From RGIG4097 sp964637515 (GTDB lineage Bacteria > Bacillota > Clostridia > Christensenellales > CAG-917): a DNA stretch of 64,000 bases. Of the stretch, positions 16,625 to 25,834 are shown in pieces; position 1 is the stretch's first letter, and each line of letters starts with the position of its first letter. The translations under genes and the position numbers were made by a program. The notes under the pieces were generated by a model. It saw only the letters and a list, made by a program, of their open reading frames with translations, ran no database searches and was not told where the DNA came from. The stretch covers positions 83,989 to 147,988 of the forward strand of contig CAZWUI010000003.1 in NCBI GenBank assembly GCA_964637515.1, read 5' to 3'.

Positions 16625-18045
16625 AAACCTTGTTTGAAATTTCCAAAGACGGCAAAAGGGCAGTGACGTTCGCCCCCTTGAGCGTGCCCGAATATTCGTT
16701 CGATAAGAGTCTTGAAAGAGAGTCCGCACCCGTTCTTCCGTCGGTCGCGGAAGTGGATCTCGTCCGCCATTACACCGCACTTTCAAAACGTGCTTTCGGC
16801 GTTGACGACGGATTCTATCCCCTTGGCTCCTGCACGATGAAATACAACCCCAAAATCAACGAAGAAGTCGCGAACCTTGAAGGTTTCACCGCAGTGCATC
16901 CGCGCCAGAAAGTCGCAGATATTCAGGGTTCACTTGAACTAATCGAAGTTTTAAGTGCCGATTTGTGCGAAATCACGGGTATGGATGCGGTCACGCTCCA
17001 ACCTTGCGCAGGCGCACACGGCGAGTATACGGGGCTCCAACTCATCAAGAAATACCACGAGTCGAGAGGGGATAAAAACCGCACGAAAATCATCGTCCCG
17101 GATTCCGCTCACGGCACCAATCCCGCATCCGCCGCAATGGCAGGTTTCGAGATTGTCGCAGTCAAATCCAACGACGAAAAGGGCGTTGACCTTGACGAAT
17201 TGAAGAAGGTCGTCGGTGACGACACCGCCGCTCTCATGCTCACCAATCCGACCACTCTCGGTCTGTTTGAAAAGAATATCGAAGCCATTGACGAAATCGT
17301 CCACAATGCAGGCGGATTGCTCTACTATGACGGAGCAAATCTCAACGCGGTTATGGGAATCGTCCGCCCCGGCGATATGGGCTTCGACGTCGTGCACCTT
17401 AACTTGCACAAAACTTTCTCAACTCCCCACGGCGGTGGCGGTCCCGGTAGCGGTCCCGTCGGTTGCAAGAAAGCACTCGTGCCTTATCTTCCCAATCCCT
17501 GCGTGGTCAAGACCGAAGGCGGTTACGACTTCGATTACAGTGAAGAGAGCATAGGCAAAGTCACCGCATTCTACGGCAACTTCGGCGTGTACGTGAAGGC
17601 ACTTGCGTATATAGTGACTCTCGGCGGAAAGGGCTTGAAAGAAGCGTCCGAAACCGCAGTCCTCAACGCAAACTATCTCAAATCCAGAATCGAAAGCGTG
17701 TATCCCACCGAAAAGGGTAGACACTGTATGCACGAATTCGTCGTGTCCCTTGAACAGCTCAAAGAAGAAACCGGAGTTAGCGCAATGGATATTGCAAAGG
17801 CAATGATAGACGGCGGAATCCATCCCCCTACGATGTATTTCCCGCTCATCGTCCACGAAGCGCTTATGTTCGAGCCGACCGAAACCGAAAGCAAAGACAC
17901 TCTCGACGAAGTCGCGGAACTTCTCCTCGGACTCTATCACAGAGCGTTCGACGATCCCGAATCCTTGCACACCGCACCGCACAACGCAGTCATCTCTCGA
18001 CCTGACGAAGTGCGCGCAGCAAGAATGCCGAAACTTCGCGGATAA
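16621..18045 (+). CDS. gcvPB: Glycine dehydrogenase (decarboxylating) subunit 2
   Basis: The 474-residue C-terminal half of the split P protein carries the PLP lysine (Lys264) in [20 protein letters not shown]. Other landmarks are [18 protein letters not shown] and [17 protein letters not shown]. It starts with GTG at 16621, with GGAGG upstream, overlapping gcvPA by four bases. It is the last gene before a strong terminator. Confidence 0.96.
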   Translation: MKTLFEISKDGKRAVTFAPLSVPEYSFDKSLERESAPVLPSVAEVDLVRHYTALSKRAFGVDDGFYPLGSCTMKYNPKINEEVANLEGFTAVHPRQKVADIQGSLELIEVLSADLCEITGMDAVTLQPCAGAHGEYTGLQLIKKYHESRGDKNRTKIIVPDSAHGTNPASAAMAGFEIVAVKSNDEKGVDLDELKKVVGDDTAALMLTNPTTLGLFEKNIEAIDEIVHNAGGLLYYDGANLNAVMGIVRPGDMGFDVVHLNLHKTFSTPHGGGGPGSGPVGCKKALVPYLPNPCVVKTEGGYDFDYSEESIGKVTAFYGNFGVYVKALAYIVTLGGKGLKEASETAVLNANYLKSRIESVYPTEKGRHCMHEFVVSLEQLKEETGVSAMDIAKAMIDGGIHPPTMYFPLIVHEALMFEPTETESKDTLDEVAELLLGLYHRAFDDPESLHTAPHNAVISRPDEVRAARMPKLRG

Positions 18046-18050
18046 AAAAC

Positions 18051-18080
18051 AACGGAGCGTTCCGCTCCGTTTTTTTTTAT
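18051..18080 (+). terminator. Terminator of the glycine cleavage operon
   Basis: ACGGAGCG-TTC-CGCTCCGT stem followed by a nine-base T-run, directly after gcvPB. Confidence 0.93.
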
Positions 18081-18159
18081 TTGTTGAATAGGCGATATGT
18101 TTGTAGTGGAGAAAATATATAATATATTAGCTTATAACATTAAAAAAATCAAAATAACT

Positions 18160-18189
18160 GTTTACTTTGTAAACGATTTATGATATACT
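18160..18189 (+). promoter_or_regulatory. Promoter with palindromic operator before a small membrane protein gene
   Basis: TTTACT (18161-18166), 17 bases, TATACT (18184-18189). The perfect dyad GTTTAC-TTT-GTAAAC (18160-18174) covers the -35 box, which is the expected place for a repressor site. Confidence 0.65.
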
Positions 18190-18217
18190 AATCATAGAAA
18201 GCATCGGAGGTAAAATT

Positions 18218-18436
18218 ATGGCAGCAAAAAAAGATTATTTTGGTCTTAGTTACATCGTCAGCCTTATCCTTGCAATAATCCCCTTCACCGCATGGATTCT
18301 TGGCGTCATCACTCGTTTCTCGGAAGGCAAAATCGTTGCAGGTATCATCCGTATCTTCGGCGGTTGGCTCATCTGGGTGCTCGATCTCATTTTCATGATC
18401 GTCAAACACAGCATTTGCCGCATTCTCAATATCTAA
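18218..18436 (+). CDS. Small membrane protein, two transmembrane segments
   Basis: A 72-residue protein with CGGAGG upstream of the start. Two hydrophobic segments (about 8-30 and 40-62) are joined by ITRFSEGKIVAGIIR, and the C-terminus is short and basic. The first 50 residues loosely resemble small YqaE-like or TM2-like membrane proteins, but I cannot assign a family. It has its own regulated-looking promoter and a terminator 40 bases downstream, so it is monocistronic. Confidence 0.65.
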   Translation: MAAKKDYFGLSYIVSLILAIIPFTAWILGVITRFSEGKIVAGIIRIFGGWLIWVLDLIFMIVKHSICRILNI

Positions 18437-18471
18437 TGAGAGTAGAGATAGAAAACAAACTATTTGAAGAT

Positions 18472-18502
18472 AAAAAGCAAGCCTTGACTTGGCTTGCTTT
18501 TT
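18472..18502 (+). terminator. Terminator of the small membrane protein gene
   Basis: AAAAAGCAAGCC / GGCTTGCTTTTT stem with a seven-base loop. Confidence 0.85.
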
Positions 18503-18617
18503 GTCATTATCCCGCAGTTGTGAAAGCGGGCGGAGAAGAAATAACGTTCATATCTTTTCTTGACGCAAGCGAATATATCGAGAGTTTGTTTTCATAGTTT
18601 GGATAATCTCAAGAAAG

Positions 18618-18648
18618 AAAAAGCACTGCTTATGACGGTGCTTTTTTG
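18618..18648 (+). terminator. Second intrinsic terminator
   Basis: AAAAAGCAC...GTGCTTTTTT hairpin with a loop of about ten bases. Together with the previous terminator it isolates the upstream gene from the MarR operon. Confidence 0.7.
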
Positions 18649-18762
18649 CTTGTTTATTCCGTTATGGCGTCATGTTTAGATATATATACACCGCACTATG
18701 ATAGTGCGTACTTATACACGGCGGTTTTCATTCGAAATCGGTGCCAAAAATTATAAAAAATT

Positions 18763-18841
18763 GTTCGGTAACTAACTTTTTTGTGTTCAAACAGTTGACA
18801 ATGAATATGCATATGAATATCATATAGTTCGTAAACTAACT
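18763..18841 (+). promoter_or_regulatory. Promoter of the MarR/ABC exporter operon with paired operator-like repeats
   Basis: TTGACA (18795-18800), 17 bases, TATCAT (18818-18823). Two near-identical 15-mers flank it: GTTCGGTAACTAACT (18763-18777), upstream of -35, and GTTCGTAAACTAACT (18827-18841), over the expected transcription start. They differ at two of fifteen positions and are likely binding sites for the MarR protein encoded next. Confidence 0.7.
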
Positions 18842-18874
18842 AAACGCTGTATTACGTGCGTAAAGGACGGTGCG

Positions 18875-19324
18875 ATGGACAAAATCGTAGGTATGGAAAT
18901 CAAGTGCCTGAATAACCTGATAAGGAGATATTTCTGCTCGTCGTCGCTCATGAAAGAATGCGACAATTTGACGGGTATGCACGGGTTCATTTTGGATTAT
19001 CTTTTTGAAAAAACGAGCGAGGAGCAAGAAGTGTTTCAAAAGGATATAGAGAAGAGGTTTGACATCCGCAAAAGCACTGCGAGCGAAATCCTAAATCTCA
19101 TGGAGAAAAACGGACTTATCGTGAGAGAGAGCGTGGACTATGACGGACGTTGCAAGAGAATCGTGTTGACGGACAAGGCAAACGAACTCTGCGCAAGGAT
19201 TGGCGAGCAGGTTGTGGACACCGAAAAAACGATCACGGACGGCGTGTCCGAAAAGGACATGAAAACCTTTTTCGACGTCATCGAGCAAATGAGGGCAAAC
19301 GTAGCAAAGAGTTTAGAACAATAA
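18875..19324 (+). CDS. MarR-family transcriptional regulator
   Basis: A 149-residue winged-helix protein. The central part EVFQKDIEKRFDIRKSTASEILNLMEKNGLI is the HTH, VDYDGRCKRIVLTDKA is the wing, and helices at both ends would form the dimer. MarR proteins usually repress an adjacent drug exporter until a ligand binds. The two ABC exporter genes directly downstream and the paired repeats around its promoter fit local autoregulation. The ligand is unknown. Confidence 0.9.
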   Translation: MDKIVGMEIKCLNNLIRRYFCSSSLMKECDNLTGMHGFILDYLFEKTSEEQEVFQKDIEKRFDIRKSTASEILNLMEKNGLIVRESVDYDGRCKRIVLTDKANELCARIGEQVVDTEKTITDGVSEKDMKTFFDVIEQMRANVAKSLEQ

Positions 19325-19366
19325 CGAAAATCAAATTTCAGCGCGTCGCGCAGAAAAGGAACGTAT

Positions 19367-21241
19367 ATGGAAAAAGTGCAAAAACAAAAAAAATCCGAAG
19401 GTGCGGTGAGAAAACTGGCGTCTTGTATAGGGGAGTATAAAACCCCGTCCATACTTTGTGCCGTTCTCGTCGTATTCGAAGTCATTCTCGAAGTTTTGAT
19501 ACCTCTCGTTATGGCGCAAGTCATCAACGTGGGACTCGTCGAAAACGCAACGGAATTTACGTTTATATTCGAGTTTGGCAAGATTGCAGAACCGATTTTC
19601 ACGGTCTACAACAGAATTGAATTTATCTGCATATGCGGAGCAATCATCATCGTTATGGCGTTGGTTTCTCTCGCGTGCGGAATTTTGGCGGGCAAATTCG
19701 CGGCGGAAGCGTCGTCGGGATTTGCGTATAACGTCCGCGTGAAGATGATCAACAAAATCGAAAAATTCAGTTTTGCAAACCTCGATCACTTCAACACGGC
19801 AAGCATCGTGACTCGACTCACAACCGACGTCGGTTTCGTGCTTATGGCGTATATGACGATAATTCGTACTCTCGTCCGTTCGCCCATAATGCTCGTACTT
19901 GCGCTCACGTCTGCAATCACGATAAATCCGCGTATGTCTATCGTATTTGCAGTGACTCTGCCCATCATCCTTATCGTGCTTCCCATCGGCGTAAAACTCA
20001 TCTTCCCGAAATTCATGAAGATGCTCGACGAGTACGACGGCATGAACGAGTCCACCCAAGAAAACCTTACGGGTATCAGAGCGGTCAAGGCATTCGTCAG
20101 AGAGGATCACGAAACCGAGAAATTCCGCAAGGTCAGCGCAAGAGTTCAAAAACTCCAATTCGACGCGGAAAAATGGCTCGTTATCGCAATGCCTTTCTTG
20201 CAAATCATCATCTACGCAAGCATTCTCATTCTCGTGTGGGTTGGCGGAAACGAAATCATAGCCGGCAATATGCAAATCGGCTATCTCAGTTCGTTCTTGA
20301 CCTATGTCATGCAAGTGTTCATGTCTCTTGCAATGGTGGCGATGGTGTTCGTAACGATCGTTATGTCTCGTGCGAGCGTACAACGTATAGTTGAAATCTA
20401 CGACGAGAAGATCGACATCGAAGACGACGAAAACGCAACCGACGACGAAGTGGCAGACGGCTCTATCGATTTTGAAAACGTCAACTTCTCTTACAGCAAA
20501 AACCCCGACAATCTCAATATCGAGAACTTGAATTTGCACATCAAGTCGGGAGAGAGAATAGGTATACTCGGCGCAACGGGATCGGGCAAAACCACTCTCG
20601 TGCAACTTATCCCACGCCTATACGACGTGCTTGACGGCGAAGTCAAAGTGGGCGGAAGAAACGTCAAGGAATACAAGATCGAAAAACTTAGAGATTCGGT
20701 CGCAGTGGTCTTGCAAAAGAACGTTTTGTTCAGCGGTACGATAAGAGAGAATCTTCTCTGGGGCAACCCCGATGCAACGCAAGAACAAATCGAACACGCA
20801 ACCAAAGTTGCACAAGCGCACGACTTCATCACGTCTTTCCCGAACGGCTATGAAACCGAACTCGGTCAGGGCGGTGTGAACGTGTCAGGCGGACAAAAAC
20901 AAAGGTTAAGTATAGCAAGAGCGTTGCTTAAACACCCGAAAGTTATGATTATGGACGACAGCACGTCCGCGGTCGATACCGCAACAGATGCGTCTATCAG
21001 AGCAGGTCTCAAGAACGAATTTGGCGACACGACCGTCATCATCATCGCACAACGCGTGGCGTCCGTCGAAGATGCGGATAGAATTATCCTTATGGAAAAC
21101 GGCAAGATTAAAGACATAGGCTCGCACGAAGAACTTATGGTGTCTAGCGAAACCTATTGCGACCTTTACAACTCGCAACAAAAGGGCGGCGGAGATTTCG
21201 ACGTCGTCAGCGACAACAAAGGAGGTTCTGACAATGAGTAA
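19367..21241 (+). CDS. ABC exporter half-transporter, subunit with degenerate ATPase site
   Basis: A 624-residue protein: six transmembrane helices (about 30-320), then a nucleotide-binding domain. Walker A is GILGATGSGKTTL and the signature is NVSGGQKQRLS. After Walker B the catalytic Glu is replaced by Asp (MIMDDSTSAVD, Asp531) and the switch His by Gln (IIAQRVASVE, Gln562). These changes are typical of one half of heterodimeric exporters such as LmrCD, BmrCD and TM287/288. The partner is the next gene, whose site is canonical. AAAAGGA precedes the start. Likely substrates are drugs or lipids. Confidence 0.92.
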   Translation: MEKVQKQKKSEGAVRKLASCIGEYKTPSILCAVLVVFEVILEVLIPLVMAQVINVGLVENATEFTFIFEFGKIAEPIFTVYNRIEFICICGAIIIVMALVSLACGILAGKFAAEASSGFAYNVRVKMINKIEKFSFANLDHFNTASIVTRLTTDVGFVLMAYMTIIRTLVRSPIMLVLALTSAITINPRMSIVFAVTLPIILIVLPIGVKLIFPKFMKMLDEYDGMNESTQENLTGIRAVKAFVREDHETEKFRKVSARVQKLQFDAEKWLVIAMPFLQIIIYASILILVWVGGNEIIAGNMQIGYLSSFLTYVMQVFMSLAMVAMVFVTIVMSRASVQRIVEIYDEKIDIEDDENATDDEVADGSIDFENVNFSYSKNPDNLNIENLNLHIKSGERIGILGATGSGKTTLVQLIPRLYDVLDGEVKVGGRNVKEYKIEKLRDSVAVVLQKNVLFSGTIRENLLWGNPDATQEQIEHATKVAQAHDFITSFPNGYETELGQGGVNVSGGQKQRLSIARALLKHPKVMIMDDSTSAVDTATDASIRAGLKNEFGDTTVIIIAQRVASVEDADRIILMENGKIKDIGSHEELMVSSETYCDLYNSQQKGGGDFDVVSDNKGGSDNE

Positions 21242-23144
21242 GAAAAAAGGTATGTTGAGTAGAACTCAAGTTGAGAACCCTATGGAAATTTTGCGTAGAA
21301 TACTCAAATTGTATCTGCCGTATAAAGGACAAGTCATAATTGCGCTCGTGTGCTTGATTTTGAGCACTATCGCGACCGTCGCAGGCACTCTTATGCTCAC
21401 TCTCATCATCGACGGATATATCGAACCGTTGATGAACCACTCCGCCGACGTCACCATGGGCGGATTTGCTGCGATGATAGGGGTTATGGCGGTGATATAC
21501 GCACTCGCGGCGGGGTTGCACTACGTGTTCAACTTCATATGCGTGAAGGTCACCACGAAGATTATGCAAGACGTGCGTGACGATATGTTCGCCAAAATGC
21601 AAAAACTTCCCATCAAATTCTTCGACACTCACACCCACGGCGATTTGATGAGTTGCTACACCAATGACACGGACACTCTCCGCGAATTGTTGTCGAACGC
21701 AGTGCCCAACCTCATCTCCAATGCACTTACCATGCTTGCGGTGTTCTGCGTGATGATGTACTATTCGTGGTTGCTCACCCTCATACTTCTCGTATCCATT
21801 ACAGCGATGACCTTCATCGTGAGATATATATCGGGCAAGTCGGGCAAACACTTCATGAACCAACACCGCGACTACGGCGCACTCGTCGGCTTTGTCGAAG
21901 AGCATATCGACGGTCTGAAAGTCGTCAAGGTATTCTGCCATGAAGATGCGGAAATCAAGGACTTTGACAGGTTCAACGCCCAACTCACCTACTCCAACCG
22001 TAAAGGTCACACGTACGCAAACGTTCTTATGCCTACGATGAACAACTTGGGATACGCCAACTATGCGATAGTGGCAATCGTCGGCACGATATTCTGCTCA
22101 CCTATCGGCATACCGTCCTTCCTTGCGATGACGGTCGGCAAACTTATCGGCTACGTGCAACTCACCAAGCAATTCAGCAACCCGCTCGGACAAATGGCGC
22201 AACAAGCAAACGTCATATTGCAAGCGATTGCAGGCGGAAAGCGTATATTCGAACTCGTCGACCAAACTCCCGAAGAAGACGACGGCTACGTCACTCTCGT
22301 CAACGCAAAGACCGACGAAAACGGCAATATCGTCGAATGCAAAGAGTATACCGGCGAATGGGCGTGGAAACACTTCCACAAGGCGACCAACACCACCACC
22401 TATGTCAAATGGCAGGGTGAAGTCGAGTTTGAAGACGTGTCCTTCGGCTACGTGCCTGAAAAGACGGTTTTGAAGCATATCGACCTCATCGCACAACCCG
22501 GACAAAAAATTGCTCTCGTCGGCTCGACCGGCGCAGGTAAGACCACGATAACCAACCTTATCAACCGATTCTACGACATAAACGACGGCAAAATCCGCTA
22601 CGACAACATCAATATCACCAAGATAAACAAAGATGATTTGCGTCATTCTATGGCAATGGTGTTGCAGGATACCCACTTGTTCACGGGCACCGTCAAGGAT
22701 AATATCCGTTTCGGCAAACTCGACGCAACCGATGAAGAAGTCTACGCGGCGGCAAAACTCGCAAATGCGGATTACTTCATATCCCACTTGCCCAACGGCT
22801 ACGATACCGTCATCACCGGGGACGGCGCAAACCTCTCTCAAGGACAACGCCAACTTCTCGCAATCGCAAGAGCGGCGGTCGCCAATCCCCCCGTGCTCAT
22901 TCTCGACGAGGCAACGTCGTCAATCGACACCCACACCGAGAAACTTATCGAACAGGGTATGGATCAACTCATGCAAGGGAGAACGGTATTCGTGATAGCG
23001 CACAGATTGTCCACCGTACGCAATGCGGATATGATTTTGGTCATCGAAAACGGTGAGATCATCGAACGTGGCAACCACGACGAACTCATCGCACAAAAGG
23101 GCAGATATTACCGCCTTTACACCGGCTCGTTCGACCTCGAATAA
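21234..23144 (+). CDS. ABC exporter half-transporter, catalytically canonical subunit
   Basis: A 636-residue partner of the preceding protein, overlapping it by eight bases with AAAGGAGG upstream. Six membrane helices span about 25-330. A charged insert of roughly 50 residues (about 345-395) sits between the membrane and ATPase domains. Walker A is GSTGAGKTTI, the signature NLSQGQRQLLAIARA, Walker B VLILDEATSSID with a proper Glu, and the switch is IAHRLSTV. The pair forms a heterodimer exporting an unknown compound under MarR control. Confidence 0.93.
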   Translation: MSKKKGMLSRTQVENPMEILRRILKLYLPYKGQVIIALVCLILSTIATVAGTLMLTLIIDGYIEPLMNHSADVTMGGFAAMIGVMAVIYALAAGLHYVFNFICVKVTTKIMQDVRDDMFAKMQKLPIKFFDTHTHGDLMSCYTNDTDTLRELLSNAVPNLISNALTMLAVFCVMMYYSWLLTLILLVSITAMTFIVRYISGKSGKHFMNQHRDYGALVGFVEEHIDGLKVVKVFCHEDAEIKDFDRFNAQLTYSNRKGHTYANVLMPTMNNLGYANYAIVAIVGTIFCSPIGIPSFLAMTVGKLIGYVQLTKQFSNPLGQMAQQANVILQAIAGGKRIFELVDQTPEEDDGYVTLVNAKTDENGNIVECKEYTGEWAWKHFHKATNTTTYVKWQGEVEFEDVSFGYVPEKTVLKHIDLIAQPGQKIALVGSTGAGKTTITNLINRFYDINDGKIRYDNINITKINKDDLRHSMAMVLQDTHLFTGTVKDNIRFGKLDATDEEVYAAAKLANADYFISHLPNGYDTVITGDGANLSQGQRQLLAIARAAVANPPVLILDEATSSIDTHTEKLIEQGMDQLMQGRTVFVIAHRLSTVRNADMILVIENGEIIERGNHDELIAQKGRYYRLYTGSFDLE

Positions 23145-23165
23145 AATCAATATCAACCACAAATC

Positions 23166-23199
23166 AAAAACCGCTCTTCATCGAAAGAGCGGTTTTAAT
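23166..23199 (+). terminator. Terminator of the MarR/ABC exporter operon
   Basis: AAAACCGCTCTT / AAGAGCGGTTTT stem, short loop, then TTTTAATT. Confidence 0.8.
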
Positions 23200-23208
23200 T
23201 AACGAAGA

Positions 23209-23237
23209 AAAAATCACGACCGAAGTCGTGATTTTTG
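23209..23237. terminator. Terminator of guaA (bidirectional)
   Basis: AAAAATCACGAC-CGAA-GTCGTGATTTTT. It lies just beyond the guaA stop on the minus strand. Confidence 0.88.
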
Positions 23238-23248
23238 TTTTCAGAATC

Positions 23249-24196
23249 TTACTCCCATTCGATGGTCGCAGGGGGTTTGGTGGTGCAGTCGTAGACGACA
23301 CGGTTGACTCCGTCGATTTGACTGATACGATTGCTTGCCGCGCGGATGACGGAGTAGGGGACTTCCGCCCAGTCTGCCGTGACTGCGTCGTGGGTGTTGA
23401 TTGCACGGAGTGCGATCATATGACCGTAAAGTCTTTCGCCGTCTTTCACGCCGGTGGTGAGAGAGTCGTTGATGATTGCGAAATATTGCCAAATCTTGTC
23501 GCCAAGGCCTGCGTTTTCGATTTCTTCGCGGAAGATTGCGTCTGCTTCGCGGAGGATTTCGAGTTTTTCACGGGTGATTTCGCCTACGCAACGGACGCCG
23601 AGACCGGGACCGGGGAAGGGTTGACGATCAACGATGAAATCGGGGAGTCCGAGCGCTCTGCCGACTTCGCGAACTTCGTATTTGTAGAGATCGCGTACGG
23701 GTTCGATAAGTCCTTCAAAACCGATGTTTTCGGGAAGACCGCCGACGTTGTGGTGGGATTTGACGAGCTTGTTTTTGCCGTCCGTACCGCTCTCGATAAT
23801 GTCGGGGAGAATGGTGCCTTGAGCAAGAAATTCGATTTGACCGAGTTTCTTTGCTTCGTCTTGGAATACGCGGATGAATTCGTCGCCGATGATCTTGCGT
23901 TTTTGTTCGGGATCGGTCACGCCCTTGAGTCTGTCAAGGAAGCGATCCTCTGCGTCGACTGCGATGAGGTTCATGCCGAATTGACCTTTGAAAACTTCTT
24001 GAACTTGCTCAAATTCGCCCTTGCGGAGAAGACCGTGATTGACGAATACGCAAACGAGAGATTCGGGAGCCGCCTTGTGAATGAGGGCTGCGCAGACCGA
24101 ACTGTCGACACCGCCTGAAAGAGCGAGAAGGACGCGTTTGCCTTTGAGTTTTGCAGAAAGTTCTTCAAGTTGCTTCTCGATGAAGTTTTTGTCCAT
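23249..24196 (-). CDS. guaA: GMP synthase ATP-pyrophosphatase subunit (no glutaminase domain)
   Basis: A 315-residue enzyme converting XMP to GMP with ATP and ammonia. The ATP-PPase P-loop [15 protein letters not shown] (27-33 for SGGVDSS) starts right at the N-terminus, followed by [34 protein letters not shown], and the C-terminal dimerisation domain ending [13 protein letters not shown]. The usual bacterial protein has about 510 residues with an N-terminal glutamine amidotransferase; that half is missing. A separate amidotransferase subunit, as in archaea, or free ammonia would be needed; none is in the window. The start at 24196 has AGGAGAA upstream; a longer frame to 24331 crosses the promoter. 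Confidence 0.93.
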   Translation of the reverse strand: MDKNFIEKQLEELSAKLKGKRVLLALSGGVDSSVCAALIHKAAPESLVCVFVNHGLLRKGEFEQVQEVFKGQFGMNLIAVDAEDRFLDRLKGVTDPEQKRKIIGDEFIRVFQDEAKKLGQIEFLAQGTILPDIIESGTDGKNKLVKSHHNVGGLPENIGFEGLIEPVRDLYKYEVREVGRALGLPDFIVDRQPFPGPGLGVRCVGEITREKLEILREADAIFREEIENAGLGDKIWQYFAIINDSLTTGVKDGERLYGHMIALRAINTHDAVTADWAEVPYSVIRAASNRISQIDGVNRVVYDCTTKPPATIEWE

Positions 24197-24201
24197 AAGA
24201 A

Positions 24202-24261
24202 AATTCTCCTGTAAAATTTTGATTTCAGGAGAATTATACAACAAAAATTTGAGATAGACAA
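24202..24261 (-). promoter_or_regulatory. guaA promoter with a 10-bp dyad
   Basis: On the minus strand, TTGTCT (24256-24261), 17 bases, TATAAT (24233-24238). A perfect inverted repeat AATTCTCCTG (24202-24211) and CAGGAGAATT (24226-24235) spans the -10 region, the start of transcription and the Shine-Dalgarno site. It could be a repressor site, or, if transcription starts further upstream, a stem hiding the ribosome site. Confidence 0.6.
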
Positions 24262-24272
24262 CAATATGAATG

Positions 24273-25118
24273 CTAAAAATCGTTTGAGTGCGACAAAAAG
24301 TTTTTAGTTTTTTCGCTCTGCGGATTTTCAAAAACCTGATAGGGCGTGCCGTACTCTTCGATGACGCCGTCCGACATGAAGATGACCTTGTCCGCGACGT
24401 TTCTTGCGAAGTCCATTTCGTGGGTGACGATGATCATCGTGCTATCAGCGCTTTTGAGACCTCTGATGACCTTCAAAACCTCACCCGTGAGTTCGGGATC
24501 GAGAGCGGAAGTCGGCTCGTCGAAACAGAGAATATCGGGGGAGAGCGCAAGTGCGCGAGCGATTGCGATACGTTGTTGTTGACCGCCGCTGAGTTCGCAG
24601 GGGTATGCGTTTGCCCTGTCTTTCAGTCCGACTTTGTCAAGGAGAGCGTATGCTTTTTCGTCAAGTTCGGAATTTGCCTTTTTGCGCATATTGGACTTTA
24701 AGGAGCGTAGTTCTGACAGTTTAACTCCGCTTTTGCGCATTTCCTTGATTTTTGCGTTTATGTTTTCCTTGGCAATGAGTCCTGACGCCAGTCTGACGTT
24801 TTTGAACGCAGTCATGTGCGGAAACAGATTGAAAGATTGGAACACGAGTCCGAAGTGCAGTCTTTTTTTACGTATGCTTTCTGCGCTCTCTTTCTTGCCG
24901 TTTTTCTCGCCGTCGAACAGGACTTCGTCGTTGACTATGATTTGTCCTTCGTCAGCGGTTTCAAGGAAATTAAGGCAACGGAGTAGGGTGGTTTTTCCAC
25001 TTCCCGACGAGCCTATGATGACGACGACTTCACCCTTTTCTACGGTGAAATCAATACCTTTCAGCACTTCGACGTCGCCAAATTTTTTCTTTAAGTTTTT
25101 GACTTCGAGTATGGACAT
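24273..25118 (-). CDS. Polar amino acid ABC transporter, ATP-binding protein
   Basis: A 281-residue ATPase of the GlnQ/ArtP group. Walker [19 protein letters not shown]-loop [15 protein letters not shown], signature [15 protein letters not shown], Walker [16 protein letters not shown], and switch [13 protein letters not shown] are all intact. GlnQ-type proteins usually have about 240 residues; the extra length is a basic insertion in the helical region at about 115-155 ([20 protein letters not shown] and on). It starts one base after the permease stop, with AAGGTG upstream. It powers uptake with the two upstream genes. Confidence 0.92.
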   Translation of the reverse strand: MSILEVKNLKKKFGDVEVLKGIDFTVEKGEVVVIIGSSGSGKTTLLRCLNFLETADEGQIIVNDEVLFDGEKNGKKESAESIRKKRLHFGLVFQSFNLFPHMTAFKNVRLASGLIAKENINAKIKEMRKSGVKLSELRSLKSNMRKKANSELDEKAYALLDKVGLKDRANAYPCELSGGQQQRIAIARALALSPDILCFDEPTSALDPELTGEVLKVIRGLKSADSTMIIVTHEMDFARNVADKVIFMSDGVIEEYGTPYQVFENPQSEKTKNFLSHSNDF

Positions 25119-25119
25119 A

Positions 25120-25809
25120 TTACACCTTGTAGTAGCTTAATTTCTTCTCGATCCAGTTGAAAAGGAGAGTGAGTGCGCCGACGAATATCAGATAGAACGC
25201 TCCCGAGTAGAATAACGGCCATATGAGAGCAGACGCCATGAGTTGTTCCGCTTTCATGATGAGTTCGCCGACCAGTATGACTCTTGACAGTGCCGTATCC
25301 TTGACGAGGGTGATCACTTCGTTGGACATAGGGGGCATGATGCGCTTGAAAACTTGGGGAAGAACGACGTAGAAGAAGGTTTGAGTCTTGTTCATGCCAA
25401 GCACCTGTGCCGCCTCGTGTTGTCCGACGGATATACTTTGAATGCCGCCTCTGAATATCTCGGAGAAGTAGCAAGCGTAGTTGAAAGAGAACGCTATGAC
25501 GACGGCGATGAAACGCCCCATATCCTGCAAGCCGTAGTTCAAGATGAAGTAGGTGTCAACGCTTGCAAAGATATTGTTGTCCAAGAATCCCGGCACGTAG
25601 TAGATGATGAAAATTTGGAGCATAAGGGGGATTCCGCGGACGATCCACACGACGATTTTCGTGAAAACCGAAAGGGGTTTGAACTTGCTCATCGAACAGA
25701 AAGAGATGAGGAGTCCGAGGGGCAGAGAGAAAATCAACGTGAGTGCAAAAAGCAAACACGTGATTTTGAAACCGTCCAGCAGATATAAGGTTACTTCGCC
25801 GAAATTCAT
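25120..25809 (-). CDS. Polar amino acid ABC transporter, permease
   Basis: A 229-residue membrane protein of the HisM/GlnP type with about five helices. The EAA loop is visible as FRGGIQSISVGQHEAAQVLGM, followed by the ATPase-contact region. VRGIPLMLQIFIIYYV is also typical of the family. It lies between the binding protein and ATPase genes in one transcript. A single permease gene implies a homodimer in the membrane. Confidence 0.92.
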   Translation of the reverse strand: MNFGEVTLYLLDGFKITCLLFALTLIFSLPLGLLISFCSMSKFKPLSVFTKIVVWIVRGIPLMLQIFIIYYVPGFLDNNIFASVDTYFILNYGLQDMGRFIAVVIAFSFNYACYFSEIFRGGIQSISVGQHEAAQVLGMNKTQTFFYVVLPQVFKRIMPPMSNEVITLVKDTALSRVILVGELIMKAEQLMASALIWPLFYSGAFYLIFVGALTLLFNWIEKKLSYYKV

Positions 25810-25834
25810 AGTTTATCTCTCTTTTTCAGACATA

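Noticed and set aside
18436..18597. A 53-codon frame overlapping the stop of the small membrane protein gene (taATG)
   Set aside because: It contains the terminator hairpin at 18472-18502 inside its coding part and has no ribosome site, so it is unlikely to be expressed.
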